Shown here: one piece after another, positions 1-6,809 of the stretch | Numbering within the stretch: the stretch's first letter is position 1 | How the letters are laid out: each line of letters starts with the position of its first letter | From: Flavobacteriales bacterium UBA3376 | GTDB taxonomy: Bacteria > Bacteroidota > Bacteroidia > Flavobacteriales > Weeksellaceae | DNA length: 9,662 nt | Reading direction: 5' to 3' | Assembly (NCBI GenBank): GCA_002359055.1 | Contig: DEQC01000089.1 | Location: 1 to 9,662 of the forward strand | Program-made: the position numbers and the translations under genes | Notes under the pieces: generated by a model | The model's input: the letters and a program-made list of their open reading frames with translations, nothing else | What the model was told of the DNA's origin: nothing | Databases searched by the model: none

Positions 1-242
1 TTAGGAGTATTGGTTTTGATAATGGCTTCTTTGGCACTTATTTGATGTTCAAGTACTTCATAAGTTCCACTTTCAATTTCTTCGATGTCAATTCCCAATC
101 CAGAAGAAGCATTGGCCTGTGGATCAGCATCAACTAACAGAATCTTTTTTTCCAATACACCTAAAGATGCAGCTAAATTGACAGAGGTAGTTGTTTTTCC
201 TACTCCGCCTTTTTGGTTGGCAATTGCAATTATCTTTCCCAT
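1..242 (-). CDS. parA: ParA/Soj-type chromosome-partition ATPase, N-terminal part (3' end outside window)
   Basis: This is the first 80 codons of a ParA/Soj ATPase, a cytoplasmic partner of the DNA-binding protein ParB in chromosome segregation; ATP-dependent dimers bind DNA non-specifically. The protein starts MGKIIAIANQ and continues into the deviant Walker A motif KGGVGKTT (residues 11-18), whose first lysine is the family's signature residue. VNLAASLG follows, then the Walker A' segment LLVDADPQAN (about 35-44). The start is the ATG at 242, immediately before the conserved beta strand, as is usual for the family. A typical ParA is about 255 residues, so roughly two thirds lies beyond the left edge, where parB would be expected next (inference). 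It is separated from the iron importer by a terminator and probably has its own promoter. Family assignment is very secure; a plasmid-type ParA cannot be excluded from this fragment alone. Confidence 0.95.
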   Translation of the reverse strand, partial: MGKIIAIANQKGGVGKTTTSVNLAASLGVLEKKILLVDADPQANASSGLGIDIEEIESGTYEVLEHQISAKEAIIKTNTP

Positions 243-264
243 TTTATTTTCAAAAAATCGAGTG

Positions 265-294
265 TAAAAATACAATATAAAAGCTGTCTCCAAA
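265..294 (-). promoter_or_regulatory. Candidate parA promoter (weak match)
   Basis: On the minus strand TTTG (291-294) is followed after 18 nt by TATTTTTA (265-272), close to the Bacteroidetes -33/-7 pattern TTTG-N19-TAnnTTTG but lacking the final G and one base short in spacing. It sits 22 nt upstream of the parA ATG. It overlaps the right side of the upstream terminator hairpin, so the gap would serve both purposes. AT-rich sequence makes chance matches likely. Confidence 0.3.
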
Positions 295-307
295 AATGGA
301 ACAGCCG
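281..307 (-). terminator. Rho-independent-type terminator after the iron-importer operon
   Basis: Read on the minus strand, GCTGTTCCA (297-305) pairs with TGGAGACAGC (283-292) around a 4-nt loop, with one bulged base, and is followed by TTTTATATT. It lies 76 nt downstream of the fbpC stop and upstream of parA, where transcription of the importer should end. Its GCTGT core is shared with the stronger terminator at 4482-4517. Confidence 0.65.
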
Positions 308-382
308 AATTTTATAAACAAATCACTAATGTATTGAAAGTGAAATGTAATATCGTAAAATTGTGTATAATTTATTTAAAAC

Positions 383-1486
383 TTAAAAGTTTTCGATATT
401 TTCTTTGACTTTAAAGTTCTTAATTCTAAATCTTATGGTATCTCCTGGTTTGTAACTCAGGTCGTTGGATTTGATTAAAACCGTTTGATTTTTGTTGAGT
501 TTTATATCGCTATTCGAATTTTTCATACAAACACTGCATCGGTTGCAACAAACTTTTAGTTGTACATGATCACCAAGGTACACGCATTGTTCAACTTTTC
601 CACAAAGATGCGGTTCAGATTCATCACAAAAATCTGTTTCTTCAGCTCTAAAGAAAAGTTTTACCTTTTCGTCGGTTTGACAAGCTTCACAATTTTCAGG
701 CAATGAGATAAATCCGAAAGGTGTATTGAATCCATTTTTCTCAACTATTGCTTCTAAATGATTGGATTTTCCGAAAAGTTCAGCGACATAAGTATTGTTC
801 GGATCGTTGTAAAGTTTGTTTGGAGTATCGACTTGAAGCAACTTTCCATCGAGCATAACTGCAATTTGATCAGCCGTAGAAAAAGCGTCTTTTGTATCGT
901 GAGTAACTAAAATTGCAGTGATTCCAAGGCTTTTTATGATTTGACGAACCTCTTCTCTTACTTGATCGCGAAGGATTGAATCTAAATTGCTGAAAGGTTC
1001 ATCCATCAACAAAATTTCAGGTCTTGGAGCGATTGCCCTTGCAAGTGCCACTCTTTGTTGTTGTCCACCTGATAATTGATGTGGGTATTTTTTGATGTTT
1101 TCGTTCAGACCTGTGAGTTCAATAGTTTCTAAAACCCTTTGTTCAATTTCTTTCTTCTTTAAACCTTTAAGTCCAAATGCTACATTTTCATAAATGGTTA
1201 GGTGAGGAAATAGTGCATAATCTTGAAAAACCATTCCAGCACCTCGTTTGTTGGGTGGAAGAGATTTGCTGCCAGAAACCACAACTTTCCCATTCAATCG
1301 GATGCTACCATCGTCAGGATGTTCCAGTCCAGCAATCATTCGAAGTAAAGTTGTTTTACCAGAACCACTCTCACCAACCAATGCGAGAATTTCTCCTTTC
1401 GCCACAGAAAAGCTTACATTATCAACTGCGTATTTGTCAGCTTCTCTATATTTTTTACTAATATTGGTTAATTCTACTATTGCCAT
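383..1486 (-). CDS. fbpC: Ferric-iron ABC transporter ATP-binding protein (FbpC type) with cysteine-rich C-terminal domain
   Basis: This is the cytoplasmic ATPase that powers the importer encoded just upstream; 367 residues, normal for the FbpC/PotA group. Visible motifs are Walker A GESGSGKTT (38-46, K44), Q-loop FQDYALFPH (Q88), signature LSGGQ (138-142), Walker B ILLMDE (158-163), D-loop SNLD and H-loop THD (H196). After about residue 240 comes a TOBE-like regulatory domain. All nine cysteines of the protein are in that domain: 266, 269, 287, 295, 301, 313, 314, 317 and 320, giving CxxC and CCxxCxxC patterns. The chosen start, ATG at 1486, yields MAIVELTNISKKY, the usual beginning for the family. 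An ATG at 1516 overlapping the permease stop (TAATG) would add 10 residues and is a real alternative. The gap to the permease is 29 nt, so it is co-transcribed. Iron as substrate is inferred from the binding protein and permease family. Confidence 0.9.
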   Translation of the reverse strand: MAIVELTNISKKYREADKYAVDNVSFSVAKGEILALVGESGSGKTTLLRMIAGLEHPDDGSIRLNGKVVVSGSKSLPPNKRGAGMVFQDYALFPHLTIYENVAFGLKGLKKKEIEQRVLETIELTGLNENIKKYPHQLSGGQQQRVALARAIAPRPEILLMDEPFSNLDSILRDQVREEVRQIIKSLGITAILVTHDTKDAFSTADQIAVMLDGKLLQVDTPNKLYNDPNNTYVAELFGKSNHLEAIVEKNGFNTPFGFISLPENCEACQTDEKVKLFFRAEETDFCDESEPHLCGKVEQCVYLGDHVQLKVCCNRCSVCMKNSNSDIKLNKNQTVLIKSNDLSYKPGDTIRFRIKNFKVKENIENF

Positions 1487-1515
1487 TTCTCTATAATTAA
1501 AATAATTAGAACCCA

Positions 1516-3141
1516 TTAAGTTCTTTTTCGGATCATATTGTTCAAAACAATAATTGGTACCACACCCGTTAAAACAACGATTAAGCAAGCATTTGCTGAT
1601 TCAGCGATCATCTCGTTTGTTGCCATATCGAAAGCTTTAGTTGCTAAAGTGTGAAAGTTAAACGGCCTTAAAATCAATGTTAGAGGCAGTTCTTTCATTA
1701 TATCGACAAAAGCAAGCAATACAGCACTTGCAATACTTGTTTTTATCAAAGGTAAGTCTATTTTTAATAAAGTCCTAAGTGGTGATGCGCCTAATGAGCG
1801 TGCAACTTCATTGACTGCAACTCCTGTTTTCTGAAATCCAGCATCTATTGCATTGTATCCAACTGCCATAAAACGGACAATATAAGCTATTATTACAATA
1901 AATAATGAGCCAGAAAAGAAAAGTGCTGTTTGTGAAGGAATGATTTTTATGATGAATCGATCCAAACCTATCATAGGAATCATTACACCTACAGCAATTA
2001 CCGTTCCTGGAATTGCATATCCGATCGATGAAACCTTGGTGATGTATTTTGTCCATTTAAGTGGGCTCAATCGCACGGCATAAAGAAGGAAAATCGATAA
2101 AAGGGCAATGATAATTGCTGAGCCAATTGCTAAACTAAAACTTCTATAAATGAGCATGAAAAATTCTTGATCTACTACGTTTTTCCATGTCAATGAAACC
2201 CAATATATCAACTGTGACAAAGGCATGATAAAGCAAATCAATAAAACGATGGTGGCTATAGATGTAAGCATCCATCTCGTGAATTTATGTTTGGGTTTTA
2301 TTCTCGCAGTGGGTCGATTGCTTTCATTTTTTGAACTCCAACCTCTACTTCCTCTTTGAAAATTTTCTAACCAAATTAAAAATAAGACCATTAAGGTTAA
2401 AATCGCTGATAAATAAATCGCTGTATTGATGTCTCCAAATGAAAACCATGCTTTGAAAATACCTGAAGTAAAGGTGTCTATTCCGAAATATTTCACCGTT
2501 CCATAATCGTTTAAAACTTCCATCCCTGCAAGCGCAACTCCAGCTGCAATTGCCGGTCTTGCCATGGGTAAAGCAATTTTGCTGAAGACTCTCCTTCGAT
2601 TGCTACCCAACAAAAACGCTGCTTCTTGAAAAGTTGCAGATTGTCGTAAAAAAGAGGCCCTACAAATGACATAAACGTACGGATATAATGTGATTGACAA
2701 AACGAAAATCGCACCTGGCATATTCATGATGTCTATGATGGGTCCAACAAATTCCCAATTGAAGGTATTTCTTAAAAAAGTTGCCAATGGACCTGTATAT
2801 TCCAATAGTCCAACATAACTATAACCCATCATGTAGGAAGGAAAAGCAAGTGGAAGTATCAGCAGCCATTCAAAATATTTTCTTCCAGGGAAATCATAAA
2901 TTGAAACCAACCATGCCATACTCACGCCTATGACAAAGGTTGAAAATCCTACGCCTATCAATAAAATCAACGAATTGACAAAATAGGAGGGAAGTGAATG
3001 TTCAATCAAATGGTTCCAGTATTCACCTGGTGAGTCAAAAAGTTTAAATAAGATGGTGAAAATAGGAGTTAAAACCATCAATAAGATGAGTATGGACCCT
3101 GCAGTCCATTTATTCCACCAATAAATTCTTTTTTTTGACAT
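1516..3141 (-). CDS. fbpB: Ferric-iron ABC transporter permease, fused two-domain (FbpB type)
   Basis: This inner-membrane permease of 541 residues consists of two homologous halves in one chain, the arrangement of FbpB/SfuB/HitB proteins, and so forms the complete membrane channel. There are about twelve hydrophobic segments. Each half carries an EAA loop that docks the ATPase: EAAFLLGS through LPMARPAI (about 173-198) and EVARSLGAS through DLPLIKTSI (about 445-470). MKELPLTLILRP near 482-493 is typical of iron-type permeases of this family. A charged linker (about 262-288) separates the halves. The ATG at 3141 (MSKKRIYWW) was chosen; a frame extension of 10 residues would need a TTG start at 3171. 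It follows the binding-protein gene by 96 nt, a gap containing a hairpin, and precedes the ATPase gene by 29 nt. Family is certain; iron specificity is likely, though thiamine or related permeases look alike. Confidence 0.92.
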   Translation of the reverse strand: MSKKRIYWWNKWTAGSILILLMVLTPIFTILFKLFDSPGEYWNHLIEHSLPSYFVNSLILLIGVGFSTFVIGVSMAWLVSIYDFPGRKYFEWLLILPLAFPSYMMGYSYVGLLEYTGPLATFLRNTFNWEFVGPIIDIMNMPGAIFVLSITLYPYVYVICRASFLRQSATFQEAAFLLGSNRRRVFSKIALPMARPAIAAGVALAGMEVLNDYGTVKYFGIDTFTSGIFKAWFSFGDINTAIYLSAILTLMVLFLIWLENFQRGSRGWSSKNESNRPTARIKPKHKFTRWMLTSIATIVLLICFIMPLSQLIYWVSLTWKNVVDQEFFMLIYRSFSLAIGSAIIIALLSIFLLYAVRLSPLKWTKYITKVSSIGYAIPGTVIAVGVMIPMIGLDRFIIKIIPSQTALFFSGSLFIVIIAYIVRFMAVGYNAIDAGFQKTGVAVNEVARSLGASPLRTLLKIDLPLIKTSIASAVLLAFVDIMKELPLTLILRPFNFHTLATKAFDMATNEMIAESANACLIVVLTGVVPIIVLNNMIRKRT

Positions 3142-3189
3142 TTTAGTGTAACTAAACCATTTATTTCTCAATGAATATTAACGGGAGAT

Positions 3190-3215
3190 GCTGAGCTGGA
3201 AATTTCCAACTCAGC
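3190..3215 (-). repeat. Intercistronic inverted repeat between binding-protein and permease genes
   Basis: GCTGAGCTGGAAA (3190-3202) is followed directly by its near-perfect inverted complement (3203-3215); 12 of 13 positions pair, and the odd one is a G-U pair in the minus-strand RNA. No U-run follows in the direction of transcription, so it is unlikely to be a full terminator. A hairpin here, 22 nt after the binding-protein stop, could protect the upstream message or attenuate the downstream one, as known in other ABC-importer operons (inference). Confidence 0.75.
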
Positions 3216-3237
3216 TCAATATTTTTAATGAGTAAGA

Positions 3238-4278
3238 TTATTTCCAGCCTACTTCATCAAATATTTTCACAGCTTCACTGTTGTATTTCCCCAATTCAAG
3301 GAACTCTACTTCATCTGCTTTGAACTCACCCCAAGAAGTAGTAGTATCTGCTTTTTTAGCATTTGGGTTGACAGGGAATTCATAGTTCAAATTGGCCAAC
3401 ATTTGTTGAGCTTCAACGCCTGACAAAAATTCCATCAATTGGATTGCATTTTCTTTGTTTGGTGCATATTTAGCAACACCCATTCCGCTGATATTGATGT
3501 GCGTTCCTCTGTCATTTTGATTTGGGAAGATAATTCCTACAGATTCTCCAGCTTTTCTTGCTTCAGGATCTTCGTGGTTCACCAATAATCCAACGTAATA
3601 AGTATTTACAATTGCCAAATCTCCTTCGCCTGAATAAATGGCTTTGATTTGATCGATGTCACTTCCTTTCGGATTTCTTGCCATATTATCCACTATAGCT
3701 TTTGCCCAATCTATTGCTTTTTCTTCACCATTGGCTAAAATGATTGAAGCCAAAAGCGATTGGTTGTAAACGTGTTCAGAAGTACGGGTAAGAATCTTTC
3801 CTTTCCATTTTGGATCGGCTAAATCCTCATAAGTTTTGATTTCCTCTGGATTGATTTTGTCTTTGTTATAAGCGATGATTCTCGCTCTATAAGTCATAGC
3901 ATGCCACAAACCTTGATCTTCTCTGAAGTTTGCAGGAATATTTTTATTTAAAATATCGGAATGAACCGCTTGTAATAAATCTTTAGATTGTGCTCTGTAA
4001 AGCCTTCCTGCATCAACGGTGATCAATAAATCCGCTGGAGATTCTGCTCCTTCAGTTTCTAAGCGTTGAATCAATTCGTCTGCAGTAGCATTAACTATAT
4101 TTACTTTTATACCTGTTTGTTCGGTAAATTTTTTGAATAATTCATCATCTGCTTTGTAATGTCTATGGGTGTAAACATTCACAATTTGTTCGTCAGTTGT
4201 ACTTTCGGTCGATTTACCACATGCAACTACAAGCAACATGCTGATGACAATTAGTCCAAAGTTTAATATCTTATTCAT
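3238..4278 (-). CDS. fbpA: Ferric-iron-binding lipoprotein of ABC importer (FutA/FbpA type)
   Basis: This is a 346-residue solute-binding protein that captures Fe(III) in the periplasm and delivers it to the downstream permease. The N-terminus MNKILNFGLI leads into a lipobox, VVAC, with lipidation expected at C20, so it is membrane-anchored rather than soluble. YTHRHY (36-41) and NTYYVG (225-230) resemble the iron-site segments of the cyanobacterial FutA family. By motif comparison from memory, the likely ligands are H40, Y41, Y171, Y227 and Y228. The start at 4278 is supported by the signal sequence and by a promoter whose -7 element ends 20 nt upstream; an upstream ATG at 4341 lies before that promoter. 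First gene of the importer operon; regulation by iron is expected and a candidate operator is visible. Ferric specificity rests on the tyrosine pattern and is fairly strong. Confidence 0.93.
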   Translation of the reverse strand: MNKILNFGLIVISMLLVVACGKSTESTTDEQIVNVYTHRHYKADDELFKKFTEQTGIKVNIVNATADELIQRLETEGAESPADLLITVDAGRLYRAQSKDLLQAVHSDILNKNIPANFREDQGLWHAMTYRARIIAYNKDKINPEEIKTYEDLADPKWKGKILTRTSEHVYNQSLLASIILANGEEKAIDWAKAIVDNMARNPKGSDIDQIKAIYSGEGDLAIVNTYYVGLLVNHEDPEARKAGESVGIIFPNQNDRGTHINISGMGVAKYAPNKENAIQLMEFLSGVEAQQMLANLNYEFPVNPNAKKADTTTSWGEFKADEVEFLELGKYNSEAVKIFDEVGWK

Positions 4279-4298
4279 TTTACTTTTTTTGTTTGCTG

Positions 4299-4329
4299 CA
4301 AATATACATTTATTTAGACTTAGTACAAA
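4299..4329 (-). promoter_or_regulatory. Bacteroidetes-type promoter of the iron-importer operon
   Basis: On the minus strand TTTG (4326-4329) is followed after exactly 19 nt by TATATTTG (4299-4306), a full match to the Bacteroidetes primary-sigma consensus TTTG-N19-TAnnTTTG. The -7 box ends 20 nt before the fbpA ATG, predicting a short leader of roughly 15 nt. It also argues against a longer N-terminus for the binding protein. Confidence 0.8.
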
Positions 4330-4330
4330 T
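4312..4330. promoter_or_regulatory. Candidate metalloregulator operator (19-bp imperfect palindrome)
   Basis: ATTTAGACT-T-AGTACAAAT has 9-1-9 symmetry with 7 of 9 positions paired. It covers the -33 element and half of the spacer of the fbpA promoter, so a bound repressor would block polymerase. Length and symmetry resemble Fur- or DtxR-family sites, but the sequence is not a clear match to either classical consensus, and AT-rich DNA produces such palindromes by chance. Assignment is inference from position and the iron-uptake genes it would control. Confidence 0.4.
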
Positions 4331-4481
4331 AAGAAAGTCAATAAATTATAAGCTTTTAAACAGTTTGAAAGAATGGCTTTGTGAGAATTAAATTGCTCTA
4401 ATATTTTAGAATTAGATATATGGGTTTAAATAATTGATAATCAGCAATTGAGTGGTTTGTGAAGAAAAAATTGACCAAAAA

Positions 4482-4517
4482 AAGAAGCTGTCTCATTTTT
4501 AAGTGAAACAGCTTCTT
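4482..4517 (-). terminator. Strong rho-independent-type terminator after the metalloprotease gene
   Basis: In minus-strand RNA a 14-bp stem (4504-4517 with 4482-4495) forms with one G-U pair and an 8-nt loop, followed by a run of U (CTTCTTTTTTTGG as DNA). It begins 27 nt past the protease stop. The gap 4279-4544 thus holds this terminator and the promoter region of the iron importer; I see no small gene in it. Confidence 0.85.
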
Positions 4518-4544
4518 CATTGTATAATTATTTAGTGATATGAA

Positions 4545-6809
4545 TTATCTAATAATTAGTTTGGATGAATTCACTTGATTTCCATCAACTACTTTTATGA
4601 TATAAGTACCTGAAGGTAAATGTGAAACGTTTACCGTTTGATTAATTTTAGAGCCGAAAGCGTTGATCTTTTGGTTAGCAATTAATTTTCCATCTAAACT
4701 ATAGATGCTGTAGTGAACGTTGTTTGATTTAGCTTCCATATCGATTGTAAAAATACCATTCGATGGATTCGGGTAAACATTGAATGTACTCAAATTAGCA
4801 TCATTGATTCCTAAAGTAGAGTCAACAGTAAAGTTAGTTGTATTAACGTTAAAGAAGTAGTTATCAATCGCTTTGATCATGATTCTCGCTTCTTCTGTTA
4901 CTCCCCAACCTTCTGGAACTGTAAATGTATATTCACCGTTGTTTGGTGTGCTATCAACAATTACATGATCGAAGTTCACACCACCATCAGTTGAAAGTAA
5001 GATTTGAACATTCTCAACGTTGATAGGTGCAACATCTGTATTTGCAACATCCCAAGTAATGGTTTGAGTAGAACCTAAATTCCAAGTTTCATTGGTGTCT
5101 TGTGAAGTTACAACAAAAGGTCCTGCGTTGTTTTCAACTGTCAAAGTAACATTTGTTCTTGCAGTTTGACCACCATTTGTATTGTTGTCTCTTACCAAAA
5201 CTGAGAATTTCATTTGTCTTGCGACAGCAGGCAGTTTCTCCCAAGCTCTGAAGTTTCCTGGTGAATTAAAATTAGGGTTGTATCCTTCGATGACCGTAGA
5301 AAGTCTTGGGAAATATCTTTCGTTATCTTCGGTATCGAAAATAGATCTGAACATAGGACCACCAGTGTTGGTTGGTCTTGGAGGCATTTGTGCAACTTGA
5401 GTATCTGTTTGTTCGAAATTGTAAGTCAAAACATCTCCATCTATATCTTCTGCAATTGCTGTTAGTACAAATGGAGTTTCTTTAGGGATGTTTTTATTGG
5501 GTATTGGTTGGATCGTAGGTGCGTTATTGCCGGTTTCTATATTTTCACCACAGTTTCCACCACCAGTTATCCAGTTGTACATTTCTTGGATACTTACTGC
5601 ATGGAAATATGCGTCACTATTGTTTTGAACATTCGGGTAACAAATTCCTGCGTATCCCATGATTGTACTTGCACTTCCTGGTTCAACTGCTGTTGCACTA
5701 TTTCTGTTACAGCTGTTGTTTTGTGTATGGTTTGCACCGTATTGATGTCCCATTTCGTGAGCGACATAGTCAATTACAAATGGATCTCCTACTGGGTTTC
5801 CAGCTCCTGTAACCCCACCAGCTTTTATGTTGTTGTTACAAACTGAACGTAAGTAAGCAACTCCGTTGTCGTTTCCATGAGTGGCTCTAAAGAAAACGTG
5901 TCCGATGTCGTAATTTGGTTTTCCGATGATTGAATCAATGGTTGTTTGATTTTGACCCAACATTGCTCCCGCATTATTTGGGTTATAGTTGTCAGTATCG
6001 ATAAAAATCAATTCATCGTTGTTAGGAACCAATTCCATAGTCACAGACATATCTCTTTCATAAACTTCATTCAAACGAGTCAAAGCTACGTTCAAAGCAT
6101 CCATAACTGCAGCTTTCTTTTCTGCTTCAGTTCCGTTCCCAACACCCGCTTGTTGTGAGATATACGCAGTGTACTCAATAGTGGTTGCTAAAGCTAAACG
6201 ATATTTTCTAAGCAAACCATCTTGTACAGTTTCAACGCCCATATCGATTTCAGGTGCCATCGAATTAGGCATTTCGTAAATATCTTCTCCACTGTGTCCA
6301 CATGAAAAAGTGTGAACATGATTGTCCAAATCTTCTCTCGAATAAACCATATAGATGTTATTGTCCATATTGTATGAATCTATATAGCTAACTCCTTCAT
6401 TGCTTCGAATGATCGCATTGAAACCAAAGAAAGGTGAAATACTAAATCTTATGGTCGTATTTAAATTTTCTGTGGATTGACCAACATAAGATTTGATGTT
6501 TGGATATTTAGCTTGTAAATTAGGGTGCATAACAGAAGCTTCATTGACGATGAAAGTTTCGTATTTACCTTCTGCAGTAGGAACTTTTATGCTAACTCCG
6601 TTGGCTTGATTTCTTGCAGGTGCATTCAATAATTGTTGTTGAATTCCATCAACATTTAGTCTCATTAGTTTGTAATCATTTGGGATTACATTTCTCTCTC
6701 TTTCGGCTTCTACTTTCACTCCGTTATAATTCGTCCAGAAATTTTGCTGAGCGAAAACTGAAGTAGAAAAAATCAAGAAGCACGATAAAATGATTAGATT
6801 TCGTCTCAT
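4545..6809 (-). CDS. Secreted metzincin (reprolysin-like) zinc metalloprotease with T9SS sorting domain
   Basis: This 754-residue protein is predicted to be exported by Sec and then secreted across the outer membrane by the type IX system. A signal peptide ends near A20 (SVFA, then QQ). Residues about 21-200 look like a propeptide and contain a lone Cys in FSCGHSGE (C170). The catalytic domain (about 200-420) has the zinc motif HEMGHQYGANH (H351, E352, H355, H361) and a Met-turn STIMGYAG (M384), the metzincin hallmark, plus cysteines 324, 367, 390 and 420 that may form disulfides. Two beta-sandwich-like regions follow (about 430-560 and 563-662). The C-terminus from about 676 (FNVYPNPSNGIF) to the end is a type A T9SS sorting domain, normally removed at the surface. 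Its ATG overlaps the stop of the upstream lipoprotein gene (ATGA), so translation is probably coupled. Substrate is unknown; a nutritional or surface-processing protease is likely. Confidence 0.95.
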   Translation of the reverse strand: MRRNLIILSCFLIFSTSVFAQQNFWTNYNGVKVEAERERNVIPNDYKLMRLNVDGIQQQLLNAPARNQANGVSIKVPTAEGKYETFIVNEASVMHPNLQAKYPNIKSYVGQSTENLNTTIRFSISPFFGFNAIIRSNEGVSYIDSYNMDNNIYMVYSREDLDNHVHTFSCGHSGEDIYEMPNSMAPEIDMGVETVQDGLLRKYRLALATTIEYTAYISQQAGVGNGTEAEKKAAVMDALNVALTRLNEVYERDMSVTMELVPNNDELIFIDTDNYNPNNAGAMLGQNQTTIDSIIGKPNYDIGHVFFRATHGNDNGVAYLRSVCNNNIKAGGVTGAGNPVGDPFVIDYVAHEMGHQYGANHTQNNSCNRNSATAVEPGSASTIMGYAGICYPNVQNNSDAYFHAVSIQEMYNWITGGGNCGENIETGNNAPTIQPIPNKNIPKETPFVLTAIAEDIDGDVLTYNFEQTDTQVAQMPPRPTNTGGPMFRSIFDTEDNERYFPRLSTVIEGYNPNFNSPGNFRAWEKLPAVARQMKFSVLVRDNNTNGGQTARTNVTLTVENNAGPFVVTSQDTNETWNLGSTQTITWDVANTDVAPINVENVQILLSTDGGVNFDHVIVDSTPNNGEYTFTVPEGWGVTEEARIMIKAIDNYFFNVNTTNFTVDSTLGINDANLSTFNVYPNPSNGIFTIDMEAKSNNVHYSIYSLDGKLIANQKINAFGSKINQTVNVSHLPSGTYIIKVVDGNQVNSSKLIIR

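Noticed and set aside
85..267. Plus-strand open frame opposite parA
   Set aside because: It is the antisense of the well-conserved ParA Walker A region and has no recognisable product.
1487..1588. N-terminal extension of the ATPase (starts at 1588 or 1516)
   Set aside because: The 1588 start would overlap the permease gene by 73 bases and adds a sequence unlike the family. The 1516 ATG overlaps the permease stop as TAATG and is possible, but MAIVEL at 1486 fits the usual family start.
3142..3171. Upstream TTG start for the permease
   Set aside because: It would add ten residues before MSKKRIYWW using a rare start codon; the ATG at 3141 directly precedes the first membrane segment.
3190..3215. 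Terminator reading of the intercistronic hairpin
   Set aside because: In the transcribed direction the stem is followed by ATCTCCCG rather than a U-run, so full termination is unlikely; the T-rich side faces the strand that carries no gene.
4279..4341. Longer N-terminus of the iron-binding protein
   Set aside because: The ATG at 4341 lies upstream of the consensus promoter, and the added residues would spoil a clean lipoprotein signal.
5508..5846. Plus-strand open frame of 112 codons
   Set aside because: It lies wholly inside the metalloprotease catalytic region on the other strand and its product is a cysteine-rich sequence with no domain pattern, as expected from antisense reading.
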